A stretch of 64,000 bases of DNA from Roseateles sp. XES5 (GTDB taxonomy: Bacteria > Pseudomonadota > Alphaproteobacteria > Rhizobiales > Rhizobiaceae), in contig NZ_CP084754.1 in the NCBI RefSeq assembly GCF_020535545.1, positions 434,001 to 498,000 of the forward strand, in the 5' to 3' direction. The notes below the pieces were generated by a model, which was given only the letters and a program-made list of their open reading frames with translations, made no database searches and was not told where the DNA came from. Of this stretch, positions 17,113-27,088 are shown piece after piece. Position numbers and translations under genes: made by a program. Numbering within the stretch: the first letter of the stretch is position 1; every line of letters starts with the position of its first letter.

Positions 17113-18108
17113 ATGACGATGCAGCGTCTCTTCAAGAACCGTGAACTCCTGCTGGCGCTGATCATCCTGGTGATGATCGCCGGCTTCGCGACGCGCGCGG
17201 CCGGTTTCGCAGCCCCCGCCAATCTCGCCAATATCTTCAACGACACGTCGATCCTGATCATCCTCGCGCTCGGCCAGATGACCGTCATCCTGACAAAGTC
17301 GATCGACCTTTCGGTTGCCGCCAACCTTGCCTTCACCGGCATGGCCGTCGCCATGCTGGACGCGGCCTATCCCGGCCTGCCGCTGGCGCTGCTCATCCTG
17401 CTTGCCATCGGCATCGGCGCGGCGCTGGGGGCGATCAACGGCTTCCTCGTCTGGCTGCTGCAGATCCCGCCCATCGTCGTGACGCTCGGCACGCTCACCA
17501 TCTATCGCGGCATGGCCTTCGTGCTGTCGGGCGGCGGCTGGGTGAACGCGCACCAGATGACGCCGGATTTCCTCAACCTGCCGCGCCTCGTCGTGCTCGG
17601 CCTGCCGATCCTCTCCTGGCTGGCCATCGCCATCGTGCTCATGATGTGGTTCGTGCTGATGCGCACCCCCTTCGGCCGCGCCGCCTATGCCTCGGGCGGC
17701 AACCCGACGGCAGCGATCTATGCCGGCATCGACGTCGGCCGCGCACGCTTCCTCGCCTTCATGCTGTCAGGCGCGCTGGCCGGCCTCTCGGGTTATCTCT
17801 GGGTGTCGCGTTATGCGGTCGCCTATGTCGACATCGCCGCCGGCTTCGAACTCGACAGCGTCGCGGCCTGCGTCATCGGCGGCATTTCGATTGCCGGCGG
17901 CATCGGCACGGTCATCGGCACCGTGCTCGGCGCGCTCTTCCTCGGCGTCATCAAGAACGCCCTGCCCGTCATCGGCATCTCGCCCTTCGCCCAGATGGCG
18001 ATTTCCGGCGTCGTCATCATCCTCGCCGTCGTCTTCAACGCCCGCGCCGAGAAGAAGAAGGGCCGCATCATCCTGCGTGACCGTGCCGCCAAGGAGACGC
18101 CCGCATGA
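17113..18108 (+). CDS. rhaP: Rhamnose ABC transporter permease
   Basis: A 331-residue inner-membrane permease of the ribose/AraH type, with about eight to ten hydrophobic segments. It has the family motif near the centre ([20 protein letters not shown]) and a late [19 protein letters not shown] stretch. It starts 6 bp after rhaT and overlaps rhaQ by 4 bp (ATGA). The two similar permeases should form a heterodimer. Confidence 0.9.
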   Translation: MTMQRLFKNRELLLALIILVMIAGFATRAAGFAAPANLANIFNDTSILIILALGQMTVILTKSIDLSVAANLAFTGMAVAMLDAAYPGLPLALLILLAIGIGAALGAINGFLVWLLQIPPIVVTLGTLTIYRGMAFVLSGGGWVNAHQMTPDFLNLPRLVVLGLPILSWLAIAIVLMMWFVLMRTPFGRAAYASGGNPTAAIYAGIDVGRARFLAFMLSGALAGLSGYLWVSRYAVAYVDIAAGFELDSVAACVIGGISIAGGIGTVIGTVLGALFLGVIKNALPVIGISPFAQMAISGVVIILAVVFNARAEKKKGRIILRDRAAKETPA

Positions 18109-19109
18109 ACCCGGAAACCGCAATCCGCCGCCAGATTCCCGACCGGCTCGGCACACCGATGAAGCGGCTGCTCGCGAGCTGGGAGGTGCTGCTGTTCTGC
18201 GTGGCGGTCCTCATCTTCATCGCCAATTCGCTGGCCTCGCCCTATTTCCTCGATGCCTGGAACCTGTCCGACGCGACGTTCAACTTCACCGAAAAGGCGC
18301 TGATCGCCTTCGCCATGGCGCTGCTGATCATCGCCGGGGAGATCGACCTTTCCGTCGCCGCGATCATCGCGCTCGCCTCCACCGCCATGGGCGCGGCGGT
18401 GCAGATGGGCGTCGGCACGCCGGGGCTGGTCGCCATCGGCATCGGCACCGGCCTTGCCTGCGGCGCGTTCAACGGCCTGCTCGTCGCCGGCCTCAAGCTG
18501 CCCTCCATCGTCGTCACCATCGGCACGATGAGCCTCTTCCGCGGCATCTCCTACATCGTGCTCGGCGACCAGGCCTATGGCAAATATCCGGCCGATTTCG
18601 CCTGGTTCGGACAGGGTTACGTCGTCTGGGTGTTCTCCTTCGAATTCGTGCTCTTCCTCGTCATGGCCGTCGTCTTCGCCGTTCTGCTGCACAGGACGAA
18701 TTTCGGCCGCCACGTCTACGTCATCGGCAACAATGCCATGGCCGCCCGGTTCTCCGGCATTCCGGTCGACCGGGTGAAGTTCATCCTCTTCCTCCTCACC
18801 GGCCTGATGAGCGGCATCGCCGCCGTCTGCCTCACCTCCCGCCTCGGCTCCACGCGCCCCTCGATCGCGCAGGGCTGGGAACTGGAAGTGGTGACGATGG
18901 TCGTGCTTGGCGGCGTTTCGATCCTCGGCGGGGCGGGCACCATCGCCGGCGTCGTCATCGCCGCCTTCGTCATGGGCCTCGTCACCTTCGGCCTCGGCCT
19001 GCTCAATGTGCCGGGCATCGTCATGTCCATCTTCATCGGCCTGCTGCTGATCGTCACCATTGCCCTGCCGATCGTCGCGCGCCGGGTCAAACATGCGAGG
19101 AAAGCCTGA
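18105..19109 (+). CDS. rhaQ: Rhamnose ABC transporter permease
   Basis: A 334-residue permease homologous to RhaP, with a cytosolic N-terminal stretch of about 25 residues. It carries [20 protein letters not shown] and [18 protein letters not shown], the same conserved positions as RhaP. Both ends overlap neighbours (ATGA with rhaP, TGATG with rhaU), indicating translational coupling through this part of the operon. Confidence 0.9.
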   Translation: MNPETAIRRQIPDRLGTPMKRLLASWEVLLFCVAVLIFIANSLASPYFLDAWNLSDATFNFTEKALIAFAMALLIIAGEIDLSVAAIIALASTAMGAAVQMGVGTPGLVAIGIGTGLACGAFNGLLVAGLKLPSIVVTIGTMSLFRGISYIVLGDQAYGKYPADFAWFGQGYVVWVFSFEFVLFLVMAVVFAVLLHRTNFGRHVYVIGNNAMAARFSGIPVDRVKFILFLLTGLMSGIAAVCLTSRLGSTRPSIAQGWELEVVTMVVLGGVSILGGAGTIAGVVIAAFVMGLVTFGLGLLNVPGIVMSIFIGLLLIVTIALPIVARRVKHARKA

Positions 19110-19423
19110 TGGAACGGCATGCCTTCACCATGAAGCTCCACCCCGGCATGGAAGCGGAATACAGGAAACGCCACGATGCGATCTGGCCCGAGCTGGTCGA
19201 TCTTCTCCATGAGGCCGGCGCTTCCGACTACTCCATCTACCTCGACCCCAGGACCAATATCCTCTTCGGCATCCTCACCCGGCCGGCCGACCACACCATG
19301 GCGGCCCTGCCCGAGCACCCCGTGATGAAGCGCTGGTGGGCGCATATGGCCGATATCATGGAGACCAACCCGGACCGGTCTCCCGTCCAGACCGACCTCG
19401 TTCCCGTCTTCCACATGCCATGA
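19109..19423 (+). CDS. rhaU: L-rhamnose mutarotase
   Basis: A 104-residue protein of the RhaM/RhaU family that interconverts alpha and beta anomers of L-rhamnose so that the isomerase receives its preferred form. It has the family's usual length and conserved features: [20 protein letters not shown] at the N-terminus, the HDAIWPEL segment with the catalytic histidine, and the C-terminal [12 protein letters not shown] with paired tryptophans. Its start overlaps the rhaQ stop (TGATG) and its stop overlaps the rhaK start (ATGA). Confidence 0.93.
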   Translation: MERHAFTMKLHPGMEAEYRKRHDAIWPELVDLLHEAGASDYSIYLDPRTNILFGILTRPADHTMAALPEHPVMKRWWAHMADIMETNPDRSPVQTDLVPVFHMP

Positions 19424-20787
19424 CCGCCTATCGCCACATCGCCGTTCTCGACATTGGCAAGACCAATGCCAAGGTCGTCGTCCTCGACGCCGCGACGGGC
19501 GCGGAAATTGCCGTCGCCCGGATGGCCAACATGGTCCTCACGGACGGTCCCTACCCGCACTATGACGTGGAAGCGCTCTGGGCCTTCACGCTCGACGCCT
19601 GCCGCCGCTTCGCCAGGACGCCCGGCTTCGACGCCATCTCGATCACGACGCACGGCGCCTCCGCCGCCCTGCTCGACGCCGGCGGCCGGCTCGTCCTGCC
19701 GGTGCTCGACTACGAACACGACTATCCGCAGGCGATCCGCGACGCCTATGACGCGATCCGCCCGCCTTTTGCTGAAACGCGCTCGCCGCGCCTGGCGATG
19801 GGCCTCAATGTCGGGGCGCAGCTGCACTATCAGAAGACCATGTTCGCGGAAGCCTTCGCCAAGGTCGCGACCATCGTCACCTACCCGCAATACTGGGCGG
19901 CACGGCTGACCGGCATTGCGGCGAACGAGGTGACCTCGCTCGGCTGCCACACCGACCTCTGGGACCCGCAAGCCGGCACCTATTCCGCGCTGGTCGACAG
20001 GCTCGGCATCCGCCCGCTGATGGCGCCGATCCGGCCGGCCTTCGACGCGCTCGGCCTGGTCCTGCCGGAGATTGCCGAAACCATCGGGGCCGAAGTCCCG
20101 GTCTATTGCGGCATCCACGATTCCAACGCCTCGCTGCTGCCGCATCTTCTGGCCCGGCAAGCGCCGTTCTCGGTCGTCTCGACCGGCACATGGGTGATCA
20201 ACTTCGCCGTCGGCGGCGATCTGGATCATCTCGATCCGGGGCGCGACACGCTCGCCAATGTCGACGCCTATGGCCGCGCCGTGCCGTCCTCCCGCTTCAT
20301 GGGCGGGCGCGAGTTCGAGATTCTGTCGGCGGAGATCGGGCCTGCCACACAAGAGGACATCGCCGCCGCGCTGCCCGCGGCGATCGCGGCGGGGCTGATG
20401 CTCACGCCCAATGTCGCGCGGGGCTCCGGTCCGTTTCCCGGCCATGAACGACGATGGCTGAATGCGGAGGGCGCAAGCATCGCCGCGCGCCACGCCGCCG
20501 CCTGCCTTTATCTCGCGCTGATGAACGAGGCCTGTCTCGGCCTGATCGGCGCCAAGGGTCCGACCATCGTCGAAGGGCCCTTCGCGACGAACAGGCTCTA
20601 CCTCACCTTGCTGGCCGCGCTGAGCCAGCGCCCGGTCATCGCCATGCCGGGCTCGACGGGCACCAGCCAGGGCGCGTCCCTGCTGGCCGGCATCGCACCG
20701 GCCACGGGGCCGCAAACCCATGTCGCGCCGTCGACCATCGCCGGACTGGACGCCTATCGAAGGATCTGGCTGTCGGCCCTCGCCTAG
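19420..20787 (+). CDS. rhaK: FGGY-family sugar kinase (rhamnulokinase)
   Basis: A 455-residue carbohydrate kinase that would phosphorylate L-rhamnulose for RhaD. It has an N-terminal phosphate loop ([17 protein letters not shown]), a substrate segment with catalytic-type aspartate ([15 protein letters not shown]), and adenosine-binding glycine-rich stretches ([15 protein letters not shown]). R. leguminosarum rhaK is required for growth on rhamnose and for transport activity. The TAG stop codon is the first three bases of a truncated RIME-like repeat, so the repeat junction defines the C-terminus. Confidence 0.9.
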   Translation: MTAYRHIAVLDIGKTNAKVVVLDAATGAEIAVARMANMVLTDGPYPHYDVEALWAFTLDACRRFARTPGFDAISITTHGASAALLDAGGRLVLPVLDYEHDYPQAIRDAYDAIRPPFAETRSPRLAMGLNVGAQLHYQKTMFAEAFAKVATIVTYPQYWAARLTGIAANEVTSLGCHTDLWDPQAGTYSALVDRLGIRPLMAPIRPAFDALGLVLPEIAETIGAEVPVYCGIHDSNASLLPHLLARQAPFSVVSTGTWVINFAVGGDLDHLDPGRDTLANVDAYGRAVPSSRFMGGREFEILSAEIGPATQEDIAAALPAAIAAGLMLTPNVARGSGPFPGHERRWLNAEGASIAARHAAACLYLALMNEACLGLIGAKGPTIVEGPFATNRLYLTLLAALSQRPVIAMPGSTGTSQGASLLAGIAPATGPQTHVAPSTIAGLDAYRRIWLSALA

Positions 20788-20813
20788 AGTTTGTCAGGGA
20801 AAAGTGGGAACCG
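20785..20813 (+). repeat. Truncated RIME1-like repeat, copy 2
   Basis: Only the first 29 bp of the element (TAGAGTTTGTCAGGGAAAAG then TGGGAACCG) are preserved; the sequence then diverges. Its leading TAG is the rhaK stop codon. The remaining 270 bp up to 21085 contains no credible gene; in-frame readings there are low-complexity. Confidence 0.65.
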
Positions 20814-21084
20814 CGTTTGCCGCCGGTTCAAGGGCATTGTCTGGCCGTGCGCGCAATTCCACCCCGGCCTTTCAGGTCCGTCCTTTACCGGCCGCGATCT
20901 TGCCGCTATCCGGCTTCCAGTTCGCATCGGGCGCGCATCCCGCCACAACGGCTGGATGGATTCGAGAGACCTGCATATACCCTCGACCATCTTGCCGCAG
21001 TGCAAAATTCTTCCGAATGAATGGGGGGCTTCCGCCGTCCCCCATCTGCCCACCACTTCAAACGAAATCAATTTCAGGCAGACG

Positions 21085-22185
21085 ATGACCTTTCCCACGA
21101 TACAGCTTCCCGCCCGTCCCCTCGCCCTGAAGCGCGGGGTCATTTCCACCCCGCTCGCCTACTATTTTTCCACGCCGATCCTGCTCGCCATCGCCGTCTT
21201 CATGGTGGTGACGGAAGGTCCGGGCATTCTGCGCGATTATACGATCAGCCAGAATCCGCTCGTCATCGACGGCAATATCGGCGGCAGCTGCACGACACGC
21301 AAAGCCATCTTCACCACCTGCGAAGTGGATCTTTCCTACGAGCATGGCGGCCAGCGCTATGAGAAGGATGTGGAGGTCATGTTCGTCGATTTCCACACCG
21401 GCGACTACGAGGCGGGCCTCGTCGTCTCGGCGGATCACCCCGATCTCGCGACCATCACGCTCGGTCTGGATATGCTCTGGAACAGGATCATCACGCTGGC
21501 GGCATTCACCCTGCTGCTGGGCGGCGGCGGCCTGGCGATGATCTTCCTCGCCATTCGCATCCTGCGCGTCCGCGGTCAGCTACGGCATCCAAAGCCCCTT
21601 GCCGTCATCCCGGTCGAAATCACCGGCATGGACAAGAAGCGGGGGCGCCTGGCGATCACCTATGCCGACCGGCTGAGCGAAGGAAAGACCAAGCGCGTCG
21701 CCTTCACCCGCCTTGAAGCCGGGCAGGAACCGATCATCGTCGGCGATGCCGGCAGCAATGCGGTGGCGCTCGCCGTACGGCATGGCAACACGGCGCTTCC
21801 CGTTCTGCTCGATGACCGACTGGAGCGGATCGAGATGTCGGACAAGGAGCGCGCCGATGCGCTTGCCCAGCTTTATGGCTCGACCGGAACGAGCGACCAT
21901 CGGGCCGCCGCGGCTCCTCTCCCGCCGGCAAGGACGGGCCTATCGCTGGCGCGCAGGCTTGGCCTCTTCGTCATCGTCGTTCTCCTCCTGATCGGCGGCA
22001 TTTTCGGCTACTGGCTCTGGTACGTGACGAGCGCGCCCTCGCAGTTCACCTCCCCGGGAATGGACATCAACAACATGATGCCGGAGGCGCTCAACACATG
22101 GGGCTGCGGCCAGTTGCAGAGCCGTTTCGGCGATGGCCCGGCGCCCTTCGGATGCACGGCCGTGGACTACCGGAGCTGGAAATGA
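21085..22185 (+). CDS. Membrane protein of unknown function
   Basis: 366 residues. I do not recognise the family. A first hydrophobic helix lies at about 25-45 (LAYYFSTPILLAIAVFMVV). A periplasmic-type stretch follows with two cysteines (CTTRKAIFTTCEVDLSYEHG). A second helix is at about 135-155, then a cytosolic domain of about 130 residues, and a third helix at about 290-312 (LFVIVVLLLIGGIFGYWLWY). The ATG at 21085 precedes the first helix directly; earlier in-frame codons read through junk. It overlaps the next gene by 4 bp, so the two probably work together. Confidence 0.7.
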   Translation: MTFPTIQLPARPLALKRGVISTPLAYYFSTPILLAIAVFMVVTEGPGILRDYTISQNPLVIDGNIGGSCTTRKAIFTTCEVDLSYEHGGQRYEKDVEVMFVDFHTGDYEAGLVVSADHPDLATITLGLDMLWNRIITLAAFTLLLGGGGLAMIFLAIRILRVRGQLRHPKPLAVIPVEITGMDKKRGRLAITYADRLSEGKTKRVAFTRLEAGQEPIIVGDAGSNAVALAVRHGNTALPVLLDDRLERIEMSDKERADALAQLYGSTGTSDHRAAAAPLPPARTGLSLARRLGLFVIVVLLLIGGIFGYWLWYVTSAPSQFTSPGMDINNMMPEALNTWGCGQLQSRFGDGPAPFGCTAVDYRSWK

Positions 22186-22892
22186 TGAAGCGCATCGTCG
22201 CCGCGCTGCTTGCGCTGCTCCTTCCCGCGCAGGCCGCCCTGCCGCAAACCGAAGACGAGGCGCAGGCGCGCAAGGCGCGCTCCATCCTGCAGCTGCAGGC
22301 GGAGGGTGTGCCGACCATCGCACACCTTCCGACCATCGAGACGGAGCGCGACAGCACGCGCCGGGAAACACGAGCGGTGGTGGAACGCGCCATCGCGCTT
22401 GCGATCGTCGCCGTCAAGGGCGAGACGGGCGACCACGACATGGGCCAGGCGCTGATACGGCAGTTCAAGGCCGAGGGTTTCTTCACGCCGAAGGAACAGG
22501 CATTCATGAATGAGCCGACACCATCGGACCAGGAGCGGACAAACTTCGCCTGGCGTTACGAGGGCGTGCATGTGCTGCTATGGGCACTGGGGATCAATGA
22601 GGATCTCGGCCGCCCCGACAAGATCTGCGACGTCGCGAAGATCGCCGAGACCCTGCGCGAACTGGGGACGGACGGGCTGATGCAGCGCGCCCGGCTGCGG
22701 AACCAGGATGTGCTGCTCGACGCCGCCGACCTGATCTACCGCTACGATTGGGCCGTGGTGGACGCACGCATCAAGGGTGAGGCGCCACCGGCCGGCCTGG
22801 ATAGCGGCGTCGTCTATGAACGCCACTACACGCTCAACTGGCTGATCGGCTACATGGACCAGGAATGGGACGACATTTCCACGGATACATGA
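22182..22892 (+). CDS. DUF4272-like secreted protein
   Basis: 236 residues with a likely signal peptide (MMKRIVAALLALLLPAQAAL). The mature part reads like the DUF4272 family: RKARSILQLQAEGVPTIAHLP, RYEGVHVLLWALGI and DLIYRYDWAVVDAR. The function of that domain is unknown. The start overlaps the upstream membrane-protein stop by 4 bp (ATGA). DUF4272 proteins are usually cytosolic, so the apparent signal sequence is unusual. Confidence 0.65.
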   Translation: MMKRIVAALLALLLPAQAALPQTEDEAQARKARSILQLQAEGVPTIAHLPTIETERDSTRRETRAVVERAIALAIVAVKGETGDHDMGQALIRQFKAEGFFTPKEQAFMNEPTPSDQERTNFAWRYEGVHVLLWALGINEDLGRPDKICDVAKIAETLRELGTDGLMQRARLRNQDVLLDAADLIYRYDWAVVDARIKGEAPPAGLDSGVVYERHYTLNWLIGYMDQEWDDISTDT

Positions 22893-22968
22893 AGCCGTCG
22901 GCAAGAGACTTGCCGACACGCGTTCGGCGTGTTCAATCGCTCTTCCAGCTTTTCAACGAGGTGCATTC

Positions 22969-23331
22969 TTGAGGGATGAAATCGAACTCCCGGTGCAAAA
23001 GCAGCTTGAGGCCTACAACGCCCGAGACATCGACGCCTTCATGCCGTGGTGGGCGGAGGACTGTGAGTATTATGCCTTTCCCTCCACGCTCCTGGCGCGG
23101 AATGCGGCGGAAATCCGCGAACGCCACCTCGAGCGTTTCAGGGAGCCCGATCTGCACGGAAGGCTTCTCAGCCGCATCGTCGTCGGGAACATCGTCGTCG
23201 ATCACGAGACGGTCACGCGAACCTTTCCGGAAGGAAAGGGCGAGGTCGATGTCATCTGCATCTACGAGGTCGAAAACCGCAAGATCGTCAAGGCCTGGTT
23301 CAAGATGAGCGAACGCCGGCTCTTGCCGTAG
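22969..23331 (+). CDS. NTF2-like / SnoaL-type small protein
   Basis: 120 residues with the pattern of the nuclear-transport-factor-2-like fold: VQKQLEAYNARDIDAFMPWW at the start of helix 1, then WAEDCEYYAFPSTLLARNAAEIRERHLERF, and a closing strand IVKAWFKM. Members include steroid isomerase-like and polyketide-cyclase-like enzymes and non-enzymatic binders; no specific role can be assigned. The start is a TTG at 22969 supported by GAGGTG about 6 bp upstream; no ATG or GTG fits. Confidence 0.7.
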   Translation: MRDEIELPVQKQLEAYNARDIDAFMPWWAEDCEYYAFPSTLLARNAAEIRERHLERFREPDLHGRLLSRIVVGNIVVDHETVTRTFPEGKGEVDVICIYEVENRKIVKAWFKMSERRLLP

Positions 23332-23373
23332 AAGGCGCGCAGCCCTTCAAGCAGCCCGGACGGCCTTGCAAGC

Positions 23374-24486
23374 TCAGTCCAGGGTCCGCCGAAAGCGCGT
23401 CAGGGCCAGGGCGCTCAGGATGACGACCATCGCCGTCAGGGCAAGGAAATCCCCGGCGATATCGGCAGGCGCTGCGCCCTTCAGCATGACGGCGCGCACC
23501 ATGCGCAGGAGATGCGTGATCGGCAGGACCTCTCCGAGCCATTGCGCCCAGACAGGCATGCCGCGGAAGGGGAACATGAAGCCGGAGAGCAGCACGGAGG
23601 GAAGGAAGATGAAGATGGAAAGCTGCATGGCCTGCATCTGCGTGCGCGCCACCGTGGAAATAAGATAGCCGAGCAGCACGAGCGCCAGCACGAACAGCAG
23701 CACGCAGAGGAAGAGCAGCAGCGGCGAGCCGACAAAGGGCACGCCGAAGATGAGCTTGGCCGCGCCGAGCACCACCAGCCCCTGCACCGCACCGATGCCG
23801 ATGAACGGGGTGATCTTGCCGATCATGATCTCCGCGGGCGTCGCAGGCATGGCGAGCAGGTTTTCCATCGTGCCGCGCTCGATCTCCCGCGTCAGCGCCA
23901 TGGCCGCCATCATCACAAGCGTCATCTGCAGGATCACGCCGAGCAGGCCGGGCACGATATTGTACTGCATGATGCCCTCCGGATTGTAGCGGCTATGGGC
24001 GACGATCTCGAGCGCGTGCGGCGGCGTCTCGCCCAGTTCCTTCGCCAGGAAGCTGTTGGCCACCCGGCCGAGCGCCGCGACGGCGCCGGATGAGGCCGCC
24101 GGATCGGCGGCGTCGGCTTCGACGAGCAGTTGCGGCCGGTCGTTGCGCAGGATCCGCCGGCCGAAATCCGGCGGGATGAGGATGATGAAGGAAACCGCGC
24201 CGCGGGCGAGCAGCCGGTCGGCCTCCGCCGCCGTGACATTGGCATGGGTGATGTCGAAATAGCCCGTCACCTCCAATGCGGTGGACATGGCCTGTGTGAA
24301 CCGGTCCTGCACCGGGGCGACGAGCGCCGTCGGCAGGTGGCGCGGATCGTTGTTGATGGCGAAACCGAAGAGGAGAAGCTGCATCAGCGGCACGACGAGC
24401 ATCATGGCGAAGGTGACGCGGTCGCGCCGCATCTGGATGAACTCCTTGCGCAGGATTGCGCCCAGCCGATGCAAGGAAAGGATCAT
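23374..24486 (-). CDS. ABC-2 type transporter permease (YhhJ-like)
   Basis: A 370-residue exporter permease. It has one N-terminal membrane helix (VTFAMMLVVPLMQLLLFGFA), a large periplasmic loop of about 130 residues, then about five helices, the architecture of ABC2_membrane_3 proteins such as YhhJ/YbhR. It is the last gene of a TetR-HlyD-ATPase-permease operon and overlaps the ATPase gene by 4 bp. Such systems export drugs or other hydrophobic compounds. A single permease implies a homodimer here. Confidence 0.85.
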   Translation of the reverse strand: MILSLHRLGAILRKEFIQMRRDRVTFAMMLVVPLMQLLLFGFAINNDPRHLPTALVAPVQDRFTQAMSTALEVTGYFDITHANVTAAEADRLLARGAVSFIILIPPDFGRRILRNDRPQLLVEADAADPAASSGAVAALGRVANSFLAKELGETPPHALEIVAHSRYNPEGIMQYNIVPGLLGVILQMTLVMMAAMALTREIERGTMENLLAMPATPAEIMIGKITPFIGIGAVQGLVVLGAAKLIFGVPFVGSPLLLFLCVLLFVLALVLLGYLISTVARTQMQAMQLSIFIFLPSVLLSGFMFPFRGMPVWAQWLGEVLPITHLLRMVRAVMLKGAAPADIAGDFLALTAMVVILSALALTRFRRTLD

Positions 24487-25397
24487 CGCATATTGTCCTT
24501 CGACTGATCCATCAGGCGGATGAAGACATCTTCCAGGCTGGTCTCTGCCGGCCGCGCCTCGACCTTCTCCGCCGCAAGCGCCGCCATCAGGGCGGCGCGG
24601 TCCGTGCCCGTGACGTGCAGCGCCGTGCCGAAGGGCTCCACCTGCTCGACGCCCGGCGCCTTGCGCAGGCGCGCGGCAAGCGCACCCGGCCGCTCGGTTT
24701 CGACCAGCAGGGTGACGAGGCCGGCATTGCCGATCACCTCCCGCGTCGTGCCCGAGGCGACGAGACGGCCATAGGCGATGTAGTTGATGCGGTGGCAGCG
24801 CTCCGCCTCGTCCATATAGTGGGTGGAAACCAGCACCGTCATGCCGTCAGCGGCGCGGGCGTGGATCTCGTCCCAGAACTGCCGCCGTGCCTTGGGGTCC
24901 ACCCCGGCGGTCGGCTCGTCGAGCAGCAGGAGACGCGGCTTGTGCATGATGCAGGCGGCGAGCGCCAACCGCTGCTTCCAGCCCCCCGAAAGACTGGCGG
25001 CGAGCTGGCGCTTGCGCGAGGTGAGCCCGAGATCGGCCAGCGTATCGGCGACGGCCTGGCGCGGCAGGCCATAGAGCCCGGCGACGAAGACGAGGTTTTC
25101 CTCGATGGTAAGGTCCTCGTAGAAGGAGAAGCGCTGCGTCATGTAGCCGACCTGCCGGCGGATCTGGCGCTGGTCGCGGCGCACGTCGAGGCCCAGCACC
25201 TCGCCCTCCCCCTTGTCCGGTGTCAGCAGCCCGCAGATCATGCGGATGCAGGTCGTCTTGCCGGAACCGTTCGGCCCGAGAAAGCCGGCGATCTCGCCTT
25301 CGGGCACCGTCAGCGCGACATCGTCCACGACCGTGCGTCCGTCGAAGGATTTCGTCAGGCCGCGCACGGCGACAACGGGAGGAGCGATATCCGTCAT
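24483..25397 (-). CDS. ABC-2 exporter ATP-binding protein
   Basis: A 304-residue ATPase with Walker A GPNGSGKTTCIR, signature LSGGWKQRLALAACI, Walker B LLLLDEPTAGVDPKARRQFW and switch VSTHYMDEAERC. The signature has W where most families have M or Q, as is common in YbhF-like exporters. The C-terminal 80 residues form the usual regulatory extension. It overlaps both neighbours by 4 bp, which indicates co-translation with the permease and membrane-fusion protein. Confidence 0.87.
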   Translation of the reverse strand: MTDIAPPVVAVRGLTKSFDGRTVVDDVALTVPEGEIAGFLGPNGSGKTTCIRMICGLLTPDKGEGEVLGLDVRRDQRQIRRQVGYMTQRFSFYEDLTIEENLVFVAGLYGLPRQAVADTLADLGLTSRKRQLAASLSGGWKQRLALAACIMHKPRLLLLDEPTAGVDPKARRQFWDEIHARAADGMTVLVSTHYMDEAERCHRINYIAYGRLVASGTTREVIGNAGLVTLLVETERPGALAARLRKAPGVEQVEPFGTALHVTGTDRAALMAALAAEKVEARPAETSLEDVFIRLMDQSKDNMR

Positions 25398-26335
25398 GGT
25401 TCCCGCCGCACCTCGACGATCTGGCCCGGCTTCAGCTTCGCCGCGCCGTCCGGACGCGCCTCCACCCGGTAGACCAGCTTCTGCCGCGCATCACGCGAAT
25501 AGATGACCGGCGGCGTGAACTCCGCCTCGTCGGCGACATGGGTCACGATAGCGGAAAGCGGCGGGCAGCCGTCGCAACTGACGGCAAGCTTCGTATCCGT
25601 GCCGATTGCGGCAAGATCGCCCTCCCCCACATAGAGCCGCAGCTTGATCGCCCCCTCCGGCAGGAAGACAAGGATCGGCATGGATGGGCCGGCGATCTCC
25701 CCCGCATGGCGCACGATCTCCATCACCGTTCCGTCGGCGGGCGCAACGAGCCGGCGCTGGTCGAGGGTCCAGCGCGCAGCATCCCGGCCGGCGGCGGCCT
25801 CGCGCACGGCAGCGCGCGCCGCCTCGATCTGCTTTTCCCGCGCCGGCAGCCCCGCGACTGCGAGACGCGCCCTCGCCTCCGCGACGGCCGCAGCCGCCAT
25901 GTCGGCGGCTGCCTGCGCTGCATCATATTGCGCCTGCGAGCTCGCCCGCTCCTGCACGAGCCGTTTCTGCCGCGCCGCTTCCTTTCCGGTGCGCACGGCA
26001 TTGGCCTCGGCGGAGGCGGCCATGGCCTCGATAACCGCAAGCTCTTCGACGCGGCCACCTTCGCCAAGGTTCGCAAGCTCGCTTTCGGCGCGGCTCAGCG
26101 CCGCCTCGGCCGCGGCAAGCGCTATTTTCGCATCCGCCTCATCGACCGCAGCCAGCGGCGCACCCTTGCGAACCCGGTCGCCGGGATGAACGGGGATTTC
26201 GACGATGCGCGCGGTGGCGAGCGGCGTGACCGCAACATATTCACCCTCGACATATCCCGTCGCGAGTGGAGACGGCGTCCCACAGGCGGCAAACAGGCTG
26301 GCGACCAGCGGGATCGCACAAAGAAGGTCAGCCAT
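25394..26335 (-). CDS. HlyD/YbhG-family periplasmic adaptor lipoprotein
   Basis: 313 residues. The N-terminus is a lipoprotein-type signal (MADLLCAIPLVASLFAACG) with a plausible lipobox LFAAC. It is followed by a biotinyl-lipoyl hairpin domain split by a long coiled coil (about residues 80-190, rich in A, E, R) and a beta-barrel. The ATG at 26335 was chosen because it starts the signal; it overlaps the TetR gene by 8 bp. It should bridge the ABC-2 exporter to an outer-membrane channel encoded elsewhere. Confidence 0.83.
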   Translation of the reverse strand: MADLLCAIPLVASLFAACGTPSPLATGYVEGEYVAVTPLATARIVEIPVHPGDRVRKGAPLAAVDEADAKIALAAAEAALSRAESELANLGEGGRVEELAVIEAMAASAEANAVRTGKEAARQKRLVQERASSQAQYDAAQAAADMAAAAVAEARARLAVAGLPAREKQIEAARAAVREAAAGRDAARWTLDQRRLVAPADGTVMEIVRHAGEIAGPSMPILVFLPEGAIKLRLYVGEGDLAAIGTDTKLAVSCDGCPPLSAIVTHVADEAEFTPPVIYSRDARQKLVYRVEARPDGAAKLKPGQIVEVRREP

Positions 26336-26960
26336 TTTCGGCCTCCAGGATAGCATCCAGGTTGAAGAGCAGCCGGCGCGCGATGGCGCGCGTGGCGGCA
26401 GGTGGATAACCGTTCCAGTCCATGCGTCGCTGCACGACGGGTGCGGCCAGACGGAAATAGGCTGCCTGGCCGACGATGGAAAACACCGCGAGCTTCACGT
26501 CCTCGGACTCCGCCGGCTTGCCCGTGGCCATCGACCAGATGTGACAGAGCGCCCGATGCCGGCTTTCGATCAGCGTATGATAGAGCCGGTCCGGGATGGG
26601 ACTGTTCGGTTGCGTCAGCTCGCGCAAGAGGAACGCGACGACCGGTTCGGCGGCCGGCGCCGTGAGGAAGAGAACCATGCGGCGCAGCAATCGTCGCAGA
26701 ATCTGCCGGGCACCGGCCGGCGTGAGCAACGCGGTTCCCCGCAGCACGCGGGCGACCTGCCCGATCCGCGCCGCGACGAAATCCGCACAGGCAAGCCTGA
26801 GCTCGTCCTTGCCGCCGAAATGATAGGCGATGGAGGAAATATTCGTGCCGGCCTCCGCGGCGATGGCGCGGGTCGACGCCGCGGCGAAGCCTTCACGGCC
26901 GAACTGCCGCAGCGCCGCCTGAATGAGGCTGGTCCGTGTCGGATGCTCGGTTTCCTGCAT
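26328..26960 (-). CDS. TetR/AcrR-family regulator with CerR-type C-terminus
   Basis: A 210-residue repressor. The N-terminal TetR helix-turn-helix occupies about residues 9-55 (FAAASTRAIAAEAGTNISSIAYHFGGKDEL), where the SIAYHFGGK stretch is the classical recognition helix. The C-terminal half resembles the CerR/DUF1956 ligand domain. It is the first gene of the efflux operon, so it very likely represses itself and the exporter until an inducer binds. Confidence 0.85.
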   Translation of the reverse strand: MQETEHPTRTSLIQAALRQFGREGFAAASTRAIAAEAGTNISSIAYHFGGKDELRLACADFVAARIGQVARVLRGTALLTPAGARQILRRLLRRMVLFLTAPAAEPVVAFLLRELTQPNSPIPDRLYHTLIESRHRALCHIWSMATGKPAESEDVKLAVFSIVGQAAYFRLAAPVVQRRMDWNGYPPAATRAIARRLLFNLDAILEAENG

Positions 26961-26974
26961 GCGTCACCAATTCA

Positions 26975-26988
26975 ATCAATCGATTGAT
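26975..26988. promoter_or_regulatory. Palindromic operator candidate for the TetR-type regulator
   Basis: A perfect 14-bp palindrome ATCAATCGATTGAT lies 14 bp upstream of the TetR start codon, overlapping where its promoter must lie. TetR proteins typically bind such palindromes next to their own gene. Assignment is by position and symmetry only. Confidence 0.6.
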
Positions 26989-27088
26989 CTACTATCAGCC
27001 ATAGTGAAGCGGATGTCGAGTCGTTTGCGCTTATGCAATGCAGAATGGAGGCTGCCGGCACCGTCGTGGCCGGCCTTCACGAAGAGGA

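Noticed and set aside
17823..19094. A 423-codon minus-strand frame over rhaP/rhaQ
   Set aside because: Highly acidic/His-rich low-complexity translation opposite membrane permeases, a typical antisense artefact of Ile/Val-rich coding.
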